64,000 nt of DNA from Acaricomes phytoseiuli DSM 14247 (lineage in GTDB: Bacteria; Actinomycetota; Actinomycetes; Actinomycetales; Micrococcaceae). The notes below the pieces were generated by a model. It did not search any database, was not told the DNA's origin, and was given only the letters and a program-made list of their open reading frames with translations. The stretch is taken from contig NZ_AQXM01000060.1 of NCBI RefSeq assembly GCF_000376245.1, positions 1-64,000 of the forward strand, written 5' to 3'. Position numbers and translations under genes: made by a program. Every line of letters begins with the position of its first letter. Within the stretch, counting starts at the first letter, position 1. Below, piece after piece: positions 1 to 8,231 of the stretch.

Positions 1-70
1 GGGCTTTACGGGCCACAGCCACGACATCGTCACGGAACTCTTTCGGATAGGGCTTGGGCAAGAGATACAT
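1..70 (-). CDS. Transposase OrfA N-terminus (partial)
   Basis: Only the first 23 codons are present. They read MYLLPKPYPKEFRDDVVAVA and then RKA, the usual opening of IS3-family OrfA proteins, which carry a helix-turn-helix that binds the element ends. GGAAGG directly precedes the ATG at 68-70. The rest lies left of the window, so it cannot be said whether the element is intact. The neighbouring reductase remnant suggests an eroded insertion site. Confidence 0.6.
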   Translation of the reverse strand, partial: MYLLPKPYPKEFRDDVVAVARKA

Positions 71-128
71 CCTTCCAGCGAGGACGAATCCTCACAGATC
101 AGATGTCAACCAAACCCGGGGCAGACCC
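1..128 (-). mobile_element. Left end of an IS3-family-like insertion sequence, cut by the window edge
   Basis: The reverse strand from about 128 down reads as the outer end of an IS3-type element: a terminal segment containing CTGCCCCGGGTTTGGTTGAC (about 106-125), a short leader, a GGAAGG ribosome site and the first codons of a transposase. Ends of this kind occur in actinobacterial IS3 elements as I remember them. The outer boundary near 128 is inferred; the second inverted repeat and target duplication lie outside the window. Confidence 0.6.
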
Positions 129-188
129 GTGCTCAGTGCATGGAGGATATAAGCACTCTGTGGTGGCGATTAGAGGAATGTTGGTAGC

Positions 189-213
189 CCTAGTGCTTTC
201 GGAAGGCACTAGG
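189..213. repeat. 8-bp inverted repeat with 9-base loop
   Basis: CCTAGTGC at 189-196 pairs perfectly with GCACTAGG at 206-213. The hairpin has no T tract. It sits between the IS end and the reductase remnant, so it may be a terminator-like or element-end structure. Its origin is unclear. Confidence 0.4.
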
Positions 214-217
214 CCAC

Positions 218-334
218 CTGCGGCCCGAGCAGATCACCGCTAACGCAGCGGCCGCCGCGTGGAAGTCGAGCCCGGAGGATCCGGCCGCCTTAGACGAGAT
301 CTTCCCGCAACCAGACAAGATCGCACTCTTCTGA
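218..334 (+). pseudogene. C-terminal remnant of an aldo/keto reductase
   Basis: The frame ending at TGA 332-334 reads LRPEQITANAAAAAWKSSPE followed by DPAALDEIFPQ and a short tail. This matches the C-terminal cofactor-binding segment of aldo/keto reductases, where a PEQ..NAAAA run is followed by a helix ending in LDEI. There is no start codon or upstream barrel: the frame meets a TAG at 191-193. The piece is about 38 residues of a protein that normally has about 300. I infer a gene truncated by rearrangement near the adjacent IS end. The match is from memory of the family. Confidence 0.45.
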
Positions 335-375
335 GCTGAACAACTGCACCAAACCGCTCGCAAGACCGGATAAAG

Positions 376-585
376 CTAGTCGACTCTCGGCTGTTTCCTG
401 GAGAGCGTTCGCACGCCTCCTGACGCTACCCCCAGGCCGAAAGCGGCCAGCATCGCCGTCAACATATAAGAAAAGATCGATGCGGGTAAGTTTTCTTCAC
501 CGGTTAGCAGGAGGAAACCAAACGCTAAGCCCGCCCCGAGGGAAGCGATTGCTAAACCGAGCAGACAATAAGACAAGACCTTCAT
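376..585 (-). CDS. Small two-helix membrane protein, unknown function
   Basis: The predicted protein has 69 residues. A hydrophobic stretch at about 3-28 and a second at about 36-56 look like two membrane helices, and the tail is basic. The ATG at 585 is preceded by GGGAGGTGTGTC, a strong ribosome site, which supports a real gene despite its size. It lies downstream of the beta-oxidation pair on the same strand but is separated from it by a strong hairpin, so it is probably transcribed alone. I do not recognise the family. Codon use is less GC-biased than in the neighbours, consistent with accessory DNA. Confidence 0.6.
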   Translation of the reverse strand: MKVLSYCLLGLAIASLGAGLAFGFLLLTGEENLPASIFSYMLTAMLAAFGLGVASGGVRTLSRKQPRVD

Positions 586-660
586 GACACACCTCCCTTC
601 CCCACAGTATTCCGTTGATTTGCCCGCTACGGGCTGACTGATGGAGAGAGGTTCTTAACG

Positions 661-729
661 CACTGCGCCGCCTCCGAGCTTGACCACCCTGATTTCTCAG
701 GATGAGTTCGGCTCGGAGACGGCGCAGTG
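661..729. terminator. Long imperfect hairpin after the fadB-like gene
   Basis: The 19-base arms 661-679 and 711-729 are complementary (CACTGCGCCG... against ...CGGCGCAGTG) with one mismatch and a 31-base loop. It lies just past the stop of the fadB-like gene at 754 and probably ends transcription of the minus-strand fad operon. There is no clear T run. Confidence 0.55.
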
Positions 730-753
730 GAACCTCGGTTCAAGGCTTAATCG

Positions 754-2928
754 CTAGGCGGGGGAGGCCACTCCTGCTGCGTGGAATCGCTTGCCGTTGA
801 CCCGCTCGGAGGCGCCGACGCGATCCAGATACGGGGTGATCCCGCCGAGGAACATGGGCCATCCCGCGCCCAAGATCATGCACAGGTCGATATCCTCCGG
901 CCCGGCCACGACGCCTTCCTGGAGCATCAGGCCGATCTCCTCGGCCAGGGCGTCCTGTACCCGGACCAGCAGCTCCTCGGAGCTCAGCGGCTGATCGCCG
1001 AACTCCATAAGCTCCAGCGTGCTCTGAGGGATTGTCGGACGGCCGTTCTCGTCCTTCTCCCAGAGGCCCTTGACCCCGGCATCGATGAGCTTCTGCTGGT
1101 TCGCAGAGACCCAGAACCGGTCACCGAAAGCCTTATTGAGTGATTCCGAAACATGCAGGGCCACCGGGATACCGACCATGGCCAACAAGGTGAAAGGCGT
1201 CATCGGCAGGCCCATCGGCTTGAGCGCGGTATCCGCGGTCTTCGCGTCGGTGCCTTGATCGAAGGCCTGGGCGACCTCGCCCATCAGCCGGAGCAGGATC
1301 CGGTTGACCACGAAAGCCGCCGAATCCTTCACCAGAACCGCGTTCTTCTTGAGCGCCTTAGCCAGTGCGAAGGCGGTGGCCAGCACGGGCTCCGAGGTCT
1401 TGGGTGCCTGCACGATCTCCAGGAGCGGCATCACCGCCACCGGATTGAAGAAGTGGAAGCCGACCAGGCGCTCCGGGTGCTTCATGCTCTCCGCCATCGC
1501 GGTCACGGAGAGCGAGGAGGTGTTGGTGGCCAGAATGCACTCGGGGGAGACGATCTGCTCCAGCTCCGCGAAGACATCCTTCTTGACCTGCAGCTCCTCG
1601 AAGACCGCTTCGATGACGAAATCTGCGTCCGCGAAGACATCCTTGGAGACGGAACCGGTGACAAGCGCCTTAGTCCGGTTCGCGGCATCGGCGGAGATCC
1701 GCTTCTTCTCGAGCAGCTTATCCACCTCGGCGTGCACATAGCCCACGCCCTTATCCACGCGCTCCTGATCGATATCGGTCATCACCACGGGGACCTTGAG
1801 CTGCCGGGCGAAGACCAGGGCCAGCTGGCTCGCCATGAGTCCGGCGCCGACGATGCCGACCTTGGTGACCGGCTGTGCCAGCTTCGGATCCGGGGCGCCG
1901 GCCGGCCGCTTGGCGCGCTTCTGCACCAAGTCCAGGAAGGCGTAGACCGTGGCATGGAACTCCTCGGTCTGCATCAGATCGGCTAGCGCCTCGTCCTCCG
2001 CGGCGAAGGCTTCATCCCGGCTCCAGGTCTTGCCGTCTCGGAGTAGCTCCAGCAGACGCAGCGGTGCCGGGGCGGCACCGGAGGTCTTCGCCCGGACAAT
2101 GCCCTCGGCCCTGGTCAGGGCGGCATCCCAGGCGGCCGATTGCTCGGTATCGAGGGGCGCCTCCAACTCGCTGTTCAGGGCATTCGGGCGGGAGACCGTC
2201 TCGGCCCCCGCGATGACCCTGCCGGCCCAGAGCAAGGACTGCTCCAGGAAGTCGGCGGGCTCGAAAAGCTCGTCCGCGATACCCAGCTCTCGGGCTTTCG
2301 CCCCGGAGAGCGTCCGGTTGTTGTTCAGCGCGTTCTCCAGCATTACGGTCACGGCGGCTTCGGGCCCGATGAGTCGCGGCAGCAGATACGCCCCGCCCCA
2401 GCCCGGCACCAGCCCGAGGAAAGCCTCCGGCAGCGCCAGCGCCCCGGCGGCCGAGGAGACCGTGCGGTAATCGGCGTTCAGCGCGACTTCCAGCCCGCCG
2501 CCCAGGGCCAAGCCGTTGATGAAGACGAAACTTGGCACGCCGAGGTCACCCAGCAGCCGGTAGACGGCATGGCCCAGTTGAGCCATCTGCTTGCCGTGCT
2601 CACGCTCCTTCAGGGAGCCGACCGCAGAAAGATCCGCGCCGGCGGCCAGGAAATACGGCTTGCCGGTGATACCCACGCCGATGATCTCGCCCGCCGAGGC
2701 GCGCTCCCGCTGCTCTTCTAACAGGCTTCCCAGCGCCACCAGTGTTCGGGGCCCGAGGGTGGTCGGCCGCTTATGATCCAGCCCATTGTCCAGAGTAATC
2801 AGCGCAAAGGTTCCCAGAGGTGCGCCATCCGGCCCCGGGAGCTCGATGTTCTGCAGGATCGAGCGGCTCACGATCTCATCGGGCACCAGCTCGGCCAGGC
2901 CCTCGAATCTGCTGCGTATCTCGCTCAT
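754..2928 (-). CDS. Bifunctional enoyl-CoA hydratase / 3-hydroxyacyl-CoA dehydrogenase (FadB/FadJ-like)
   Basis: At 724 residues this is the usual size of the multifunctional beta-oxidation alpha subunit. It hydrates trans-2-enoyl-CoA and oxidises the 3-hydroxyacyl-CoA with NAD. Residues about 30-330 form a crotonase domain with an oxyanion-hole GGGLE and the paired catalytic glutamates at about E147 and E168 (LPE). A Rossmann domain begins near 355 (VGIVGAGLMAS), and the dehydrogenase signature GFHFFNPV follows near 480. The ATG at 2926-2928 overlaps the thiolase stop in ATGA, so translation is coupled to fadA upstream. The pair should form the cytosolic fatty-acid oxidation complex. Confidence 0.93.
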   Translation of the reverse strand: MSEIRSRFEGLAELVPDEIVSRSILQNIELPGPDGAPLGTFALITLDNGLDHKRPTTLGPRTLVALGSLLEEQRERASAGEIIGVGITGKPYFLAAGADLSAVGSLKEREHGKQMAQLGHAVYRLLGDLGVPSFVFINGLALGGGLEVALNADYRTVSSAAGALALPEAFLGLVPGWGGAYLLPRLIGPEAAVTVMLENALNNNRTLSGAKARELGIADELFEPADFLEQSLLWAGRVIAGAETVSRPNALNSELEAPLDTEQSAAWDAALTRAEGIVRAKTSGAAPAPLRLLELLRDGKTWSRDEAFAAEDEALADLMQTEEFHATVYAFLDLVQKRAKRPAGAPDPKLAQPVTKVGIVGAGLMASQLALVFARQLKVPVVMTDIDQERVDKGVGYVHAEVDKLLEKKRISADAANRTKALVTGSVSKDVFADADFVIEAVFEELQVKKDVFAELEQIVSPECILATNTSSLSVTAMAESMKHPERLVGFHFFNPVAVMPLLEIVQAPKTSEPVLATAFALAKALKKNAVLVKDSAAFVVNRILLRLMGEVAQAFDQGTDAKTADTALKPMGLPMTPFTLLAMVGIPVALHVSESLNKAFGDRFWVSANQQKLIDAGVKGLWEKDENGRPTIPQSTLELMEFGDQPLSSEELLVRVQDALAEEIGLMLQEGVVAGPEDIDLCMILGAGWPMFLGGITPYLDRVGASERVNGKRFHAAGVASPA

Positions 2929-4220
2929 GCCTGTGCTCCTTCGCTAGCGCGGTAGTGGGGGTTCTCCCAGATCACGGCGGCGCCCATGCCGAGGCCTATG
3001 CACATCGCCGTCAAGCCGTAACGCACCGAGGGATCCTCGGCGAACTGCCGGGCGAGCTGGTTCATCAGCCTGACCCCGGAGGATGCCAGGGGGTGGCCCA
3101 TGGCGATCGCTCCGCCGTAGCGATTGACCCGGGGGTCATCATCATCGATGCCGAAGTAATCGAGGAAGGCCAGGACCTGCACCGCGAAGGCCTCATTGAT
3201 CTCGAAAAGGCCGATATCCTCGATACTCAGCCCGGCGGTTTTCAAGGCTTTTTCGGTGGCCGGAACCGGCCCGATGCCCATGACCTCGGGTTCCACACCG
3301 GCGAATCCGTAGCTCACCAGGCGCATCTTCGCCGGCAGGCCGAGCTCTTCGGCGACCTCTTCAGAGGCCAGCAGAGCCGCGGTGGCGCCGTCATTGAGCC
3401 CTGCCGCATTGCCCGCGGTGACCCTGCCGTGCGGCCGGAACGGGGTCCGCAGCGCGGCGAGGTCCTCCATCGTGGTACCCGGACGCGGGGGCTCATCGGT
3501 GGTGTTGAGGGCCCAGCCCCGAGCAGGGTCTTCCGCCTCCTGCTCCGCTGTTTTTGTTGTGCTCTGCACCGCCGGGCGTGCCGCCACGGGCACGAGATCG
3601 GGCTGGATCTGGCCGTTCTGATAAGCGGTAGCGAGCTTCTCCTGGGACTTCACGGCGTAGCGATCAGCGCGTTCCTTGGTGATCTGCGGGAAGCGGTCGT
3701 GCAGATTCTCCGCGGTGTTCCCCATGTTCAGGGCGGCGGGGTCGACGAGCTTCTCGGCCAGGAACCGGGGGTTAGGGTCGGCGCCGGAGCCCATCGGGTG
3801 GTGCCCCATATGCTCTACACCGCCGGCGATCACCACATCGTAGGCGCCGAAAGCGATACCGGAAGCGGTGGTGGTGACCGCGGTCATGGCCCCGGCGCAC
3901 ATTCGGTCGATGGCGAAGCCGGGCACGGAGCGCGGCAGCCCGGCCAAAAGGGCGGCGGATCGGCCCAGAGTCAGCCCCTGGTCACCGGTCTGCGTCGTCG
4001 CCGCGATGGCGACATCATCGATGCGCTCCGGTGGCAGATTCTCGTTCCGCCGCATGAGCTCGCGGATGCAGCGCACCACGAGATCATCGGCGCGGACATC
4101 GGCATAGATACCTTTTTCGCCGGCTTTGCCGAAAGGCGTGCGGACGCCATCAACGAAGACGACGTCGCGGAGCTGCCTGGGGCCGGAAGCGGTCTGAGGC
4201 TGCCGTGATGCTGAACTCAC
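2925..4220 (-). CDS. fadA: Acetyl-CoA C-acyltransferase (3-ketoacyl-CoA thiolase)
   Basis: Thiolase cleaves 3-ketoacyl-CoA with CoA in the last step of beta-oxidation. With the GTG at 4218-4220 as start, the protein has 431 residues. The nucleophile is C108 (DRMCAGAM); NEAFAVQ, the GHP loop and the second cysteine motif CIGLGMG follow in the usual order. I chose this GTG because AGGAG lies five bases upstream and the conserved fold (RDVVFVDGVRTPFG) starts 18 residues later; the frame stays open to 4328 but that extension has no thiolase features. The gene is first in a two-gene operon with the fadB-like gene. A palindrome at 4330-4343 upstream may be its operator. Confidence 0.93.
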   Translation of the reverse strand: MSSASRQPQTASGPRQLRDVVFVDGVRTPFGKAGEKGIYADVRADDLVVRCIRELMRRNENLPPERIDDVAIAATTQTGDQGLTLGRSAALLAGLPRSVPGFAIDRMCAGAMTAVTTTASGIAFGAYDVVIAGGVEHMGHHPMGSGADPNPRFLAEKLVDPAALNMGNTAENLHDRFPQITKERADRYAVKSQEKLATAYQNGQIQPDLVPVAARPAVQSTTKTAEQEAEDPARGWALNTTDEPPRPGTTMEDLAALRTPFRPHGRVTAGNAAGLNDGATAALLASEEVAEELGLPAKMRLVSYGFAGVEPEVMGIGPVPATEKALKTAGLSIEDIGLFEINEAFAVQVLAFLDYFGIDDDDPRVNRYGGAIAMGHPLASSGVRLMNQLARQFAEDPSVRYGLTAMCIGLGMGAAVIWENPHYRASEGAQA

Positions 4221-4329
4221 CTGGACTCCTAGCTGAAGAGTGCCGGAGACCGGAACCAGCCCGGTGACCAGCGCTGAAATGGAGCTAATCTGCACGGCAT
4301 CGCGCGGGACGGCACCGTCAAGCACCATG

Positions 4330-4343
4330 TTACTCGCCAGTAA
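4330..4343. promoter_or_regulatory. Palindromic operator candidate upstream of fadA
   Basis: TTACTCGCCAGTAA has perfect 5-bp half-sites around a 4-bp centre. It lies 110 bp before the fadA start, at the end of the RNase D gene. Size and symmetry suit a TetR- or GntR-type regulator of fatty-acid oxidation. That identity is inference. Confidence 0.4.
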
Positions 4344-4344
4344 T

Positions 4345-5667
4345 TTAGCCTTTCAAGCTGGCTTCAGCAGATTCGGCGGATGCTGTCGCCGGTGCTTTCT
4401 GCGCCGGTTCCAGAGGATCCGGGTGCACGAAAGCATCCAGCAGAACCGGAGCGCAGAGCTCAACCTGCCAGGGGCGGGCGCCCAGTTCGGCCAGGCCCTG
4501 GCCGAGAGTCTCCAGGGAGAGCTCCTCCGGCGGCTGCCAGGCCAGGCGGCGCAGGAAGTCGGGCGTCAGCAGATTCTCTACCGGCACCTCCAGGGATTCG
4601 GCCAGAGCGGAGATACGGGCTTTGCCGGTCGTCAGCCTGGCAGCTGCCTGCGGATTCTTATCCGGCCAGGCGCGCGGTGGCGGGGGCGCCGTGCTGGGCA
4701 GATGCAAGGGCGGCTGCTGCTCCGCGGGAACGGCTTTCCCTTCGGTGATCGCGCGCAACCAGCGCGGGGCCTCGCGTTTAGCCGCCCGGCCGTGGAAGCC
4801 TTGCGTCAGCAGCAGCTGCGGCACCGTTGTAGGAAGCGCCTTCGCCGCGGCGATAAGCGCCGAATCCGGTAGCAGCCGGCCCGGGGCGACATCCCGGTGC
4901 TGAGCCAGCGCATCGCGTTCCTGCCAGAGTTCGCGGACCACTGCCAGTTGCTTGCGTTGCCGGAGCTGATGCAGCCCTGAGGTGCGCCGCCACGGTTCAG
5001 CCCGTGGCGGCGGGGGGCCGGCGGCGACGAGGGCCGCGAACTCTTGCTCCGCCCAGTCGAGTTTCCCAGCACCCTCCAAGAGCTCTACGAGTTCTTCGCG
5101 GAGCTCGTTCAGCACCTCGACATCGAGCGCTGCATAGCGCAGCCAGGATTCAGGAAGCGGTCGGGTGGACCAGTCGGCGGCGGAGTGCTCCTTGGCGAGC
5201 CCGAAGCCCAGCAGCTGTTCCACTACTGCGGCCAGGCCGACCCGGGGCAGGCCGGCGAGCCGGGCTGCAAGTTCGGTGTCGAAGAGCCGCTCCGGCCATA
5301 AGCCAAGCTCGGAGAGGCAGGGCAGATCCTGGGTAGCAGCGTGCAGGATCCACTCGGCGCCCTTGAGCGCCTCTTGGATCGGGGTGAGGTCGTCGAACGG
5401 CTCCGGATCGATGAGCCAGGTCCCGGCGCCTTCGCGCCGTATCTGTATCAGGAAGGCTCGCTGCCCGTAGCGGAAGCCCGAGGCGCGTTCCGCGTCCACC
5501 CCGGCCGGGCCAGTTCCTGCGGCGAGAGCCTCTGCGGCGCGCCGCAGACCTTCGGGTGTGTCAACGACCGCCGGCACGCCGTCTCTGGGGGTGTCCAGCT
5601 CGACCACTTCGGGCAGCGAAGCTAGATCGAACTCCAGTCCGTGTTCCGGAGTCTCATTGCTATTCAT
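4345..5667 (-). CDS. rnd: Ribonuclease D (DEDDy 3'-5' exonuclease with HRDC domain)
   Basis: The 440-residue protein trims 3' ends of stable RNA precursors such as tRNA. The DEDDy catalytic set is visible: D58 and E60 (VDAE), D114 in the second motif, and Y178 with D182 in LRYAALDVE. An HRDC nucleic-acid-binding domain covers roughly 215-300 and a less conserved C-terminal region follows. The ATG at 5665-5667 has only a weak upstream AGG. It lies 44 bases after the DUF3000 gene, a pairing common in actinobacteria. The stop precedes the fadA control region. Confidence 0.88.
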   Translation of the reverse strand: MNSNETPEHGLEFDLASLPEVVELDTPRDGVPAVVDTPEGLRRAAEALAAGTGPAGVDAERASGFRYGQRAFLIQIRREGAGTWLIDPEPFDDLTPIQEALKGAEWILHAATQDLPCLSELGLWPERLFDTELAARLAGLPRVGLAAVVEQLLGFGLAKEHSAADWSTRPLPESWLRYAALDVEVLNELREELVELLEGAGKLDWAEQEFAALVAAGPPPPRAEPWRRTSGLHQLRQRKQLAVVRELWQERDALAQHRDVAPGRLLPDSALIAAAKALPTTVPQLLLTQGFHGRAAKREAPRWLRAITEGKAVPAEQQPPLHLPSTAPPPPRAWPDKNPQAAARLTTGKARISALAESLEVPVENLLTPDFLRRLAWQPPEELSLETLGQGLAELGARPWQVELCAPVLLDAFVHPDPLEPAQKAPATASAESAEASLKG

Positions 5668-5711
5668 GATGAACCTATGCTAACGCCTGCCGCCCGCGGT
5701 CTTCGAGAGGC

Positions 5712-6302
5712 TCAGTTGCGTCGGTGCTGCGGTAGAGCGCTGACCCCTTCGGGCAGCGGCGGAAGGCCTGCGAAGGTGCACACCATATCTGACCAGGCCT
5801 CCAGATGCTCCTGAACATCGTGATGCTCCGGGGTCCAGGACGCGCGCAGCTCGATATCAATGGCATCGGGGCGGCCGGAGAGCGAGCCGAAGGACTCGGA
5901 GAGGATCCGGGTTGCCGTTCCCCCCGCTGCCCGGTAACGGGTGCCGTGCTGCTCCAGTGCCTCTACGAGCCAAGTCCATGCGACGGATCCGAGCAGGGCG
6001 TCATGACCCAGATCGGCTTCCAGCTGGGCCCGGATATATGTCACGATGCGGAAGGTGCCATCCCAGATCGGGGAGCCATCCGGGTCGTGCAGCAGGATGA
6101 AACGTCCGGTGGCAAGAGGATCCTGCTCCGCTGCGGCTCCGGAGTGCTGGGCCCAGACTTCTGCGGCCAGCGCCACCGCGTGCGGGGCCAGCCGGCTGGG
6201 GGCCGGGATCTCCTCGAGTCGCAGTTCCCGGCGGCACCTGGCTTGGCGAAGCGTGCCCAGGGCGGCATGAAACTCTGAGGGAACTTGTGCTATCGCGCTC
6301 AC
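5712..6302 (-). CDS. DUF3000 family protein
   Basis: This 196-residue soluble protein resembles the DUF3000 family, found in actinobacteria beside RNase D; its function is not known. A segment around residues 70-95 (DPDGSPIWDGTFRIVTYIRA) and one around 140-165 that mentions paired charged residues are typical. The start is GTG at 6300-6302, exactly six bases after TACGAT on the same strand, with no ribosome site, so the mRNA is probably leaderless. It is followed by rnd, suggesting co-transcription and possibly a role in RNA processing, though that is guilt by association. Confidence 0.75.
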   Translation of the reverse strand: MSAIAQVPSEFHAALGTLRQARCRRELRLEEIPAPSRLAPHAVALAAEVWAQHSGAAAEQDPLATGRFILLHDPDGSPIWDGTFRIVTYIRAQLEADLGHDALLGSVAWTWLVEALEQHGTRYRAAGGTATRILSESFGSLSGRPDAIDIELRASWTPEHHDVQEHLEAWSDMVCTFAGLPPLPEGVSALPQHRRN

Positions 6303-6308
6303 TCTGGA

Positions 6309-6314
6309 ATCGTA
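6309..6314 (-). promoter_or_regulatory. -10 hexamer for a leaderless DUF3000 transcript
   Basis: Reverse-strand TACGAT ends six bases before the GTG at 6302. No Shine-Dalgarno sequence is present. Confidence 0.45.
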
Positions 6315-6395
6315 CGGCCCCTAAGTGACAAAGCTCATGAGGCACGCCGTCCCAGAACTGCCTTCTGAATCGGGCCAGTGCTGCTCGGTGGGCCC

Positions 6396-6417
6396 TGTTG
6401 CTGAGTTGTTGCTGAGT
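6396..6417. repeat. 11-bp tandem duplication at the end of the threonine aldolase gene
   Basis: TGTTGCTGAGT occurs twice head to tail (6396-6406, 6407-6417) and touches the stop codon of the adjacent minus-strand gene. It looks like a recent slippage duplication. Confidence 0.7.
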
Positions 6418-7496
6418 TACTGAACCACTTCCCGGAGGCTGAGCAGGAAGGCGTCGATATCCGCTTCAGTGGTATCAAAGGAGCACATCCAGCGCACTTC
6501 GCGACGGGATTCATCCCAGTCGTAGAAGCGGAACTGCTTGCGCAGCTGATCGGCGATGCCTTCCGGGAGGATCGCGAAGACCCCGTTTGCCTGGGTGAGC
6601 TGGGTGGGGGTGACCGCGTCGATCTGATCAACTCCGGCGCGCAGCCTGGCGGCCATGGCATTGGCGTGTCCAGCCGAGCGCAGCCACAGATCGCCGTCGA
6701 GCAGCGCGATCAGTTGGGCTGAGACGAAGCGCATCTTGGATGCCAGTTGCATATTGAGCTTGCGTAGATAGCGCAGCCCCGGGGTCTTCTCCGGATTCAG
6801 CGCGACGACGGCCTCACCGAAGAGCAGGCCGTTCTTGGTTCCGCCGAAGGAGAGGATGTCCACACCGGCATCGGAGGTGAACTCCCGGAACGGCACGTGA
6901 AGATATGCGGCCGCATTGGCCAGGCGCGCACCATCCATATGCAGCAGCATGCCGCGATCATGTGCGTGCTCGGCGATCGCCCGGACCTCGGCCGGGGTGT
7001 AGCAGGTGCCCAGTTCGGTCGCCTGGGTGATCGAGACCGCCAGTGGCTGGGCGCGGTGCTCATCGCCCCAGCCCCAGGCCTCCTGATCGATCAGCTCCGG
7101 TGTGAGCTTGCCGTCAGGGGCCGGTACGGACAGGAGCTTCATCCCGCCGACGCGTTCCGGGGCTCCGCCTTCGTCCACATTGATATGAGCGCTCTGCGCA
7201 TTGATCACGGCGCCCCAGCGCGGCAGGCAGGACTGCAGCGCCAGCACATTGGCGCCCGTGCCGTTGAAGACCGGATAGGCTTCGGCCTGCTCGCCGAAGT
7301 GGCTGCGGAACACTTCCTGCAGGCGCTCCGTGTACTGATCCTCGCCGTAGGCGACCTGATGGCCGCCGTTCGCCGCAGCGATAGCGGTGAGGACTTCGGG
7401 GTGGACTCCCGCGTAGTTGTCCGAGGCGAAGCCCCGGTACTCCGGATCATGCAGAGGCTGGAAAGGCGAAGGCGAGGAAATCGTGGAATCAAGCAC
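6417..7496 (-). CDS. ltaE: Low-specificity L-threonine aldolase (PLP enzyme)
   Basis: The 359-residue protein belongs to the fold-type I PLP enzymes that split L-threonine or allo-threonine to glycine and acetaldehyde. The PLP lysine is K221 in SFGGTKNGLLFG; the cofactor-ring aspartate is D188 in LLHMDGARLANA; NGTGANVLAL near 78 is the phosphate-binding turn. The start GTG (7494-7496) follows reverse-strand TAGGTT by seven bases with no ribosome site, so a leaderless transcript is likely. A short palindrome, GATAG-AAC-CTATC at 7499-7511, overlaps this promoter. Beta-eliminating lyases are related, so exact substrate is not certain. Confidence 0.85.
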   Translation of the reverse strand: MLDSTISSPSPFQPLHDPEYRGFASDNYAGVHPEVLTAIAAANGGHQVAYGEDQYTERLQEVFRSHFGEQAEAYPVFNGTGANVLALQSCLPRWGAVINAQSAHINVDEGGAPERVGGMKLLSVPAPDGKLTPELIDQEAWGWGDEHRAQPLAVSITQATELGTCYTPAEVRAIAEHAHDRGMLLHMDGARLANAAAYLHVPFREFTSDAGVDILSFGGTKNGLLFGEAVVALNPEKTPGLRYLRKLNMQLASKMRFVSAQLIALLDGDLWLRSAGHANAMAARLRAGVDQIDAVTPTQLTQANGVFAILPEGIADQLRKQFRFYDWDESRREVRWMCSFDTTEADIDAFLLSLREVVQ

Positions 7497-7498
7497 GT

Positions 7499-7511
7499 GA
7501 TAGAACCTATC
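7499..7511. promoter_or_regulatory. Promoter-overlapping palindrome and -10 hexamer of the threonine aldolase gene
   Basis: GATAGAACCTATC is a 5+3+5 palindrome. The reverse-strand hexamer TAGGTT (7504-7509) inside it ends seven bases before the GTG start. It may therefore be both promoter and operator. Confidence 0.4.
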
Positions 7512-7572
7512 TCAGAGGAGCCTTAAAGCGGCAACCAGCAAGAGCAGTCAAGAAGAAGTGAGCAGGGAAAGC

Positions 7573-8178
7573 CTAGAAGATCTCAGAGATCTGCCGGGCC
7601 AGTTCGGTGACCGGGGTGTATCCGGGGAACGAGCGATCGGGGCGGGCGGCCCGCATCGCATCATCGACTAGCGCCTTGACCCGGATGATCTTGGCGTTGC
7701 CCACTGCCAGCGCCCAGGCTTCGGCGGCTCCTTTGGCGGCGAGATAATTGGCGTTCCCCGGCGTCGGTGCTCCGAGGCCTGTGCTGGAGACAAGAACCAG
7801 GGGAGCTCCGTCCGGCCCGAGTTCATCCGCGAATTCTCGCGTGGTGACCCGGAGGGTTTGGATGATCTGCGCATCCAAGAAATCCCAGTCGTCATCCGTC
7901 TGGCCGGCCAGCCCGCCACCGCCCCGCCAGCCCCCGACGAGATGGATCAGGCCGCCGAGGGCACCGTGGGCCCTGCGGAATCGATCCCGCAGAGCGGCCA
8001 CCGAGGCCGGGTCCCGGAGGTCAACCTGTTCCGGTGCGGCCCCGCTGGCCTGTGCAGCCGCTTCGATCCGGTCGCGATGCGAACCTGCCGTCACCACCGT
8101 GTGTCCTGCCTTGACCAGCTCAGTTGCGATGGCGATTCCCGCGGCCGAAGACCCGCCGGTGATGAGCAATGCGCTCAC
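7573..8178 (-). CDS. Short-chain dehydrogenase/reductase
   Basis: This 201-residue SDR is shorter than the usual 240-280. The N-terminus has the nucleotide-binding loop TGGSSAAG after the first strand, and the active-site pair is visible as YLAAK after an SSTG serine segment. Substrate is unknown. The GTG at 8176-8178 is preceded by AAGGAG with five bases of spacing. It lies 53 bases after the DUF6421 gene on the same strand and is probably co-transcribed with it; the two genes are neighbours in other actinobacteria as I recall, suggesting a shared but undescribed pathway. Confidence 0.8.
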   Translation of the reverse strand: MSALLITGGSSAAGIAIATELVKAGHTVVTAGSHRDRIEAAAQASGAAPEQVDLRDPASVAALRDRFRRAHGALGGLIHLVGGWRGGGGLAGQTDDDWDFLDAQIIQTLRVTTREFADELGPDGAPLVLVSSTGLGAPTPGNANYLAAKGAAEAWALAVGNAKIIRVKALVDDAMRAARPDRSFPGYTPVTELARQISEIF

Positions 8179-8231
8179 GAATGCTCCTTCGTTTCATTCT
8201 CTTTCAGCTTCTGCCCGGGTGCGGCTTGGGC

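Noticed and set aside
1153-1986. Long plus-strand frame within the fadB-like gene
   Set aside because: Its product is rich in histidine, arginine and leucine, typical of antisense high-GC frames.
2820-4208. 462-residue open frame on the plus strand opposite the thiolase
   Set aside because: Antisense reading of a GC-rich gene with no motifs; the minus-strand gene is clearly thiolase.
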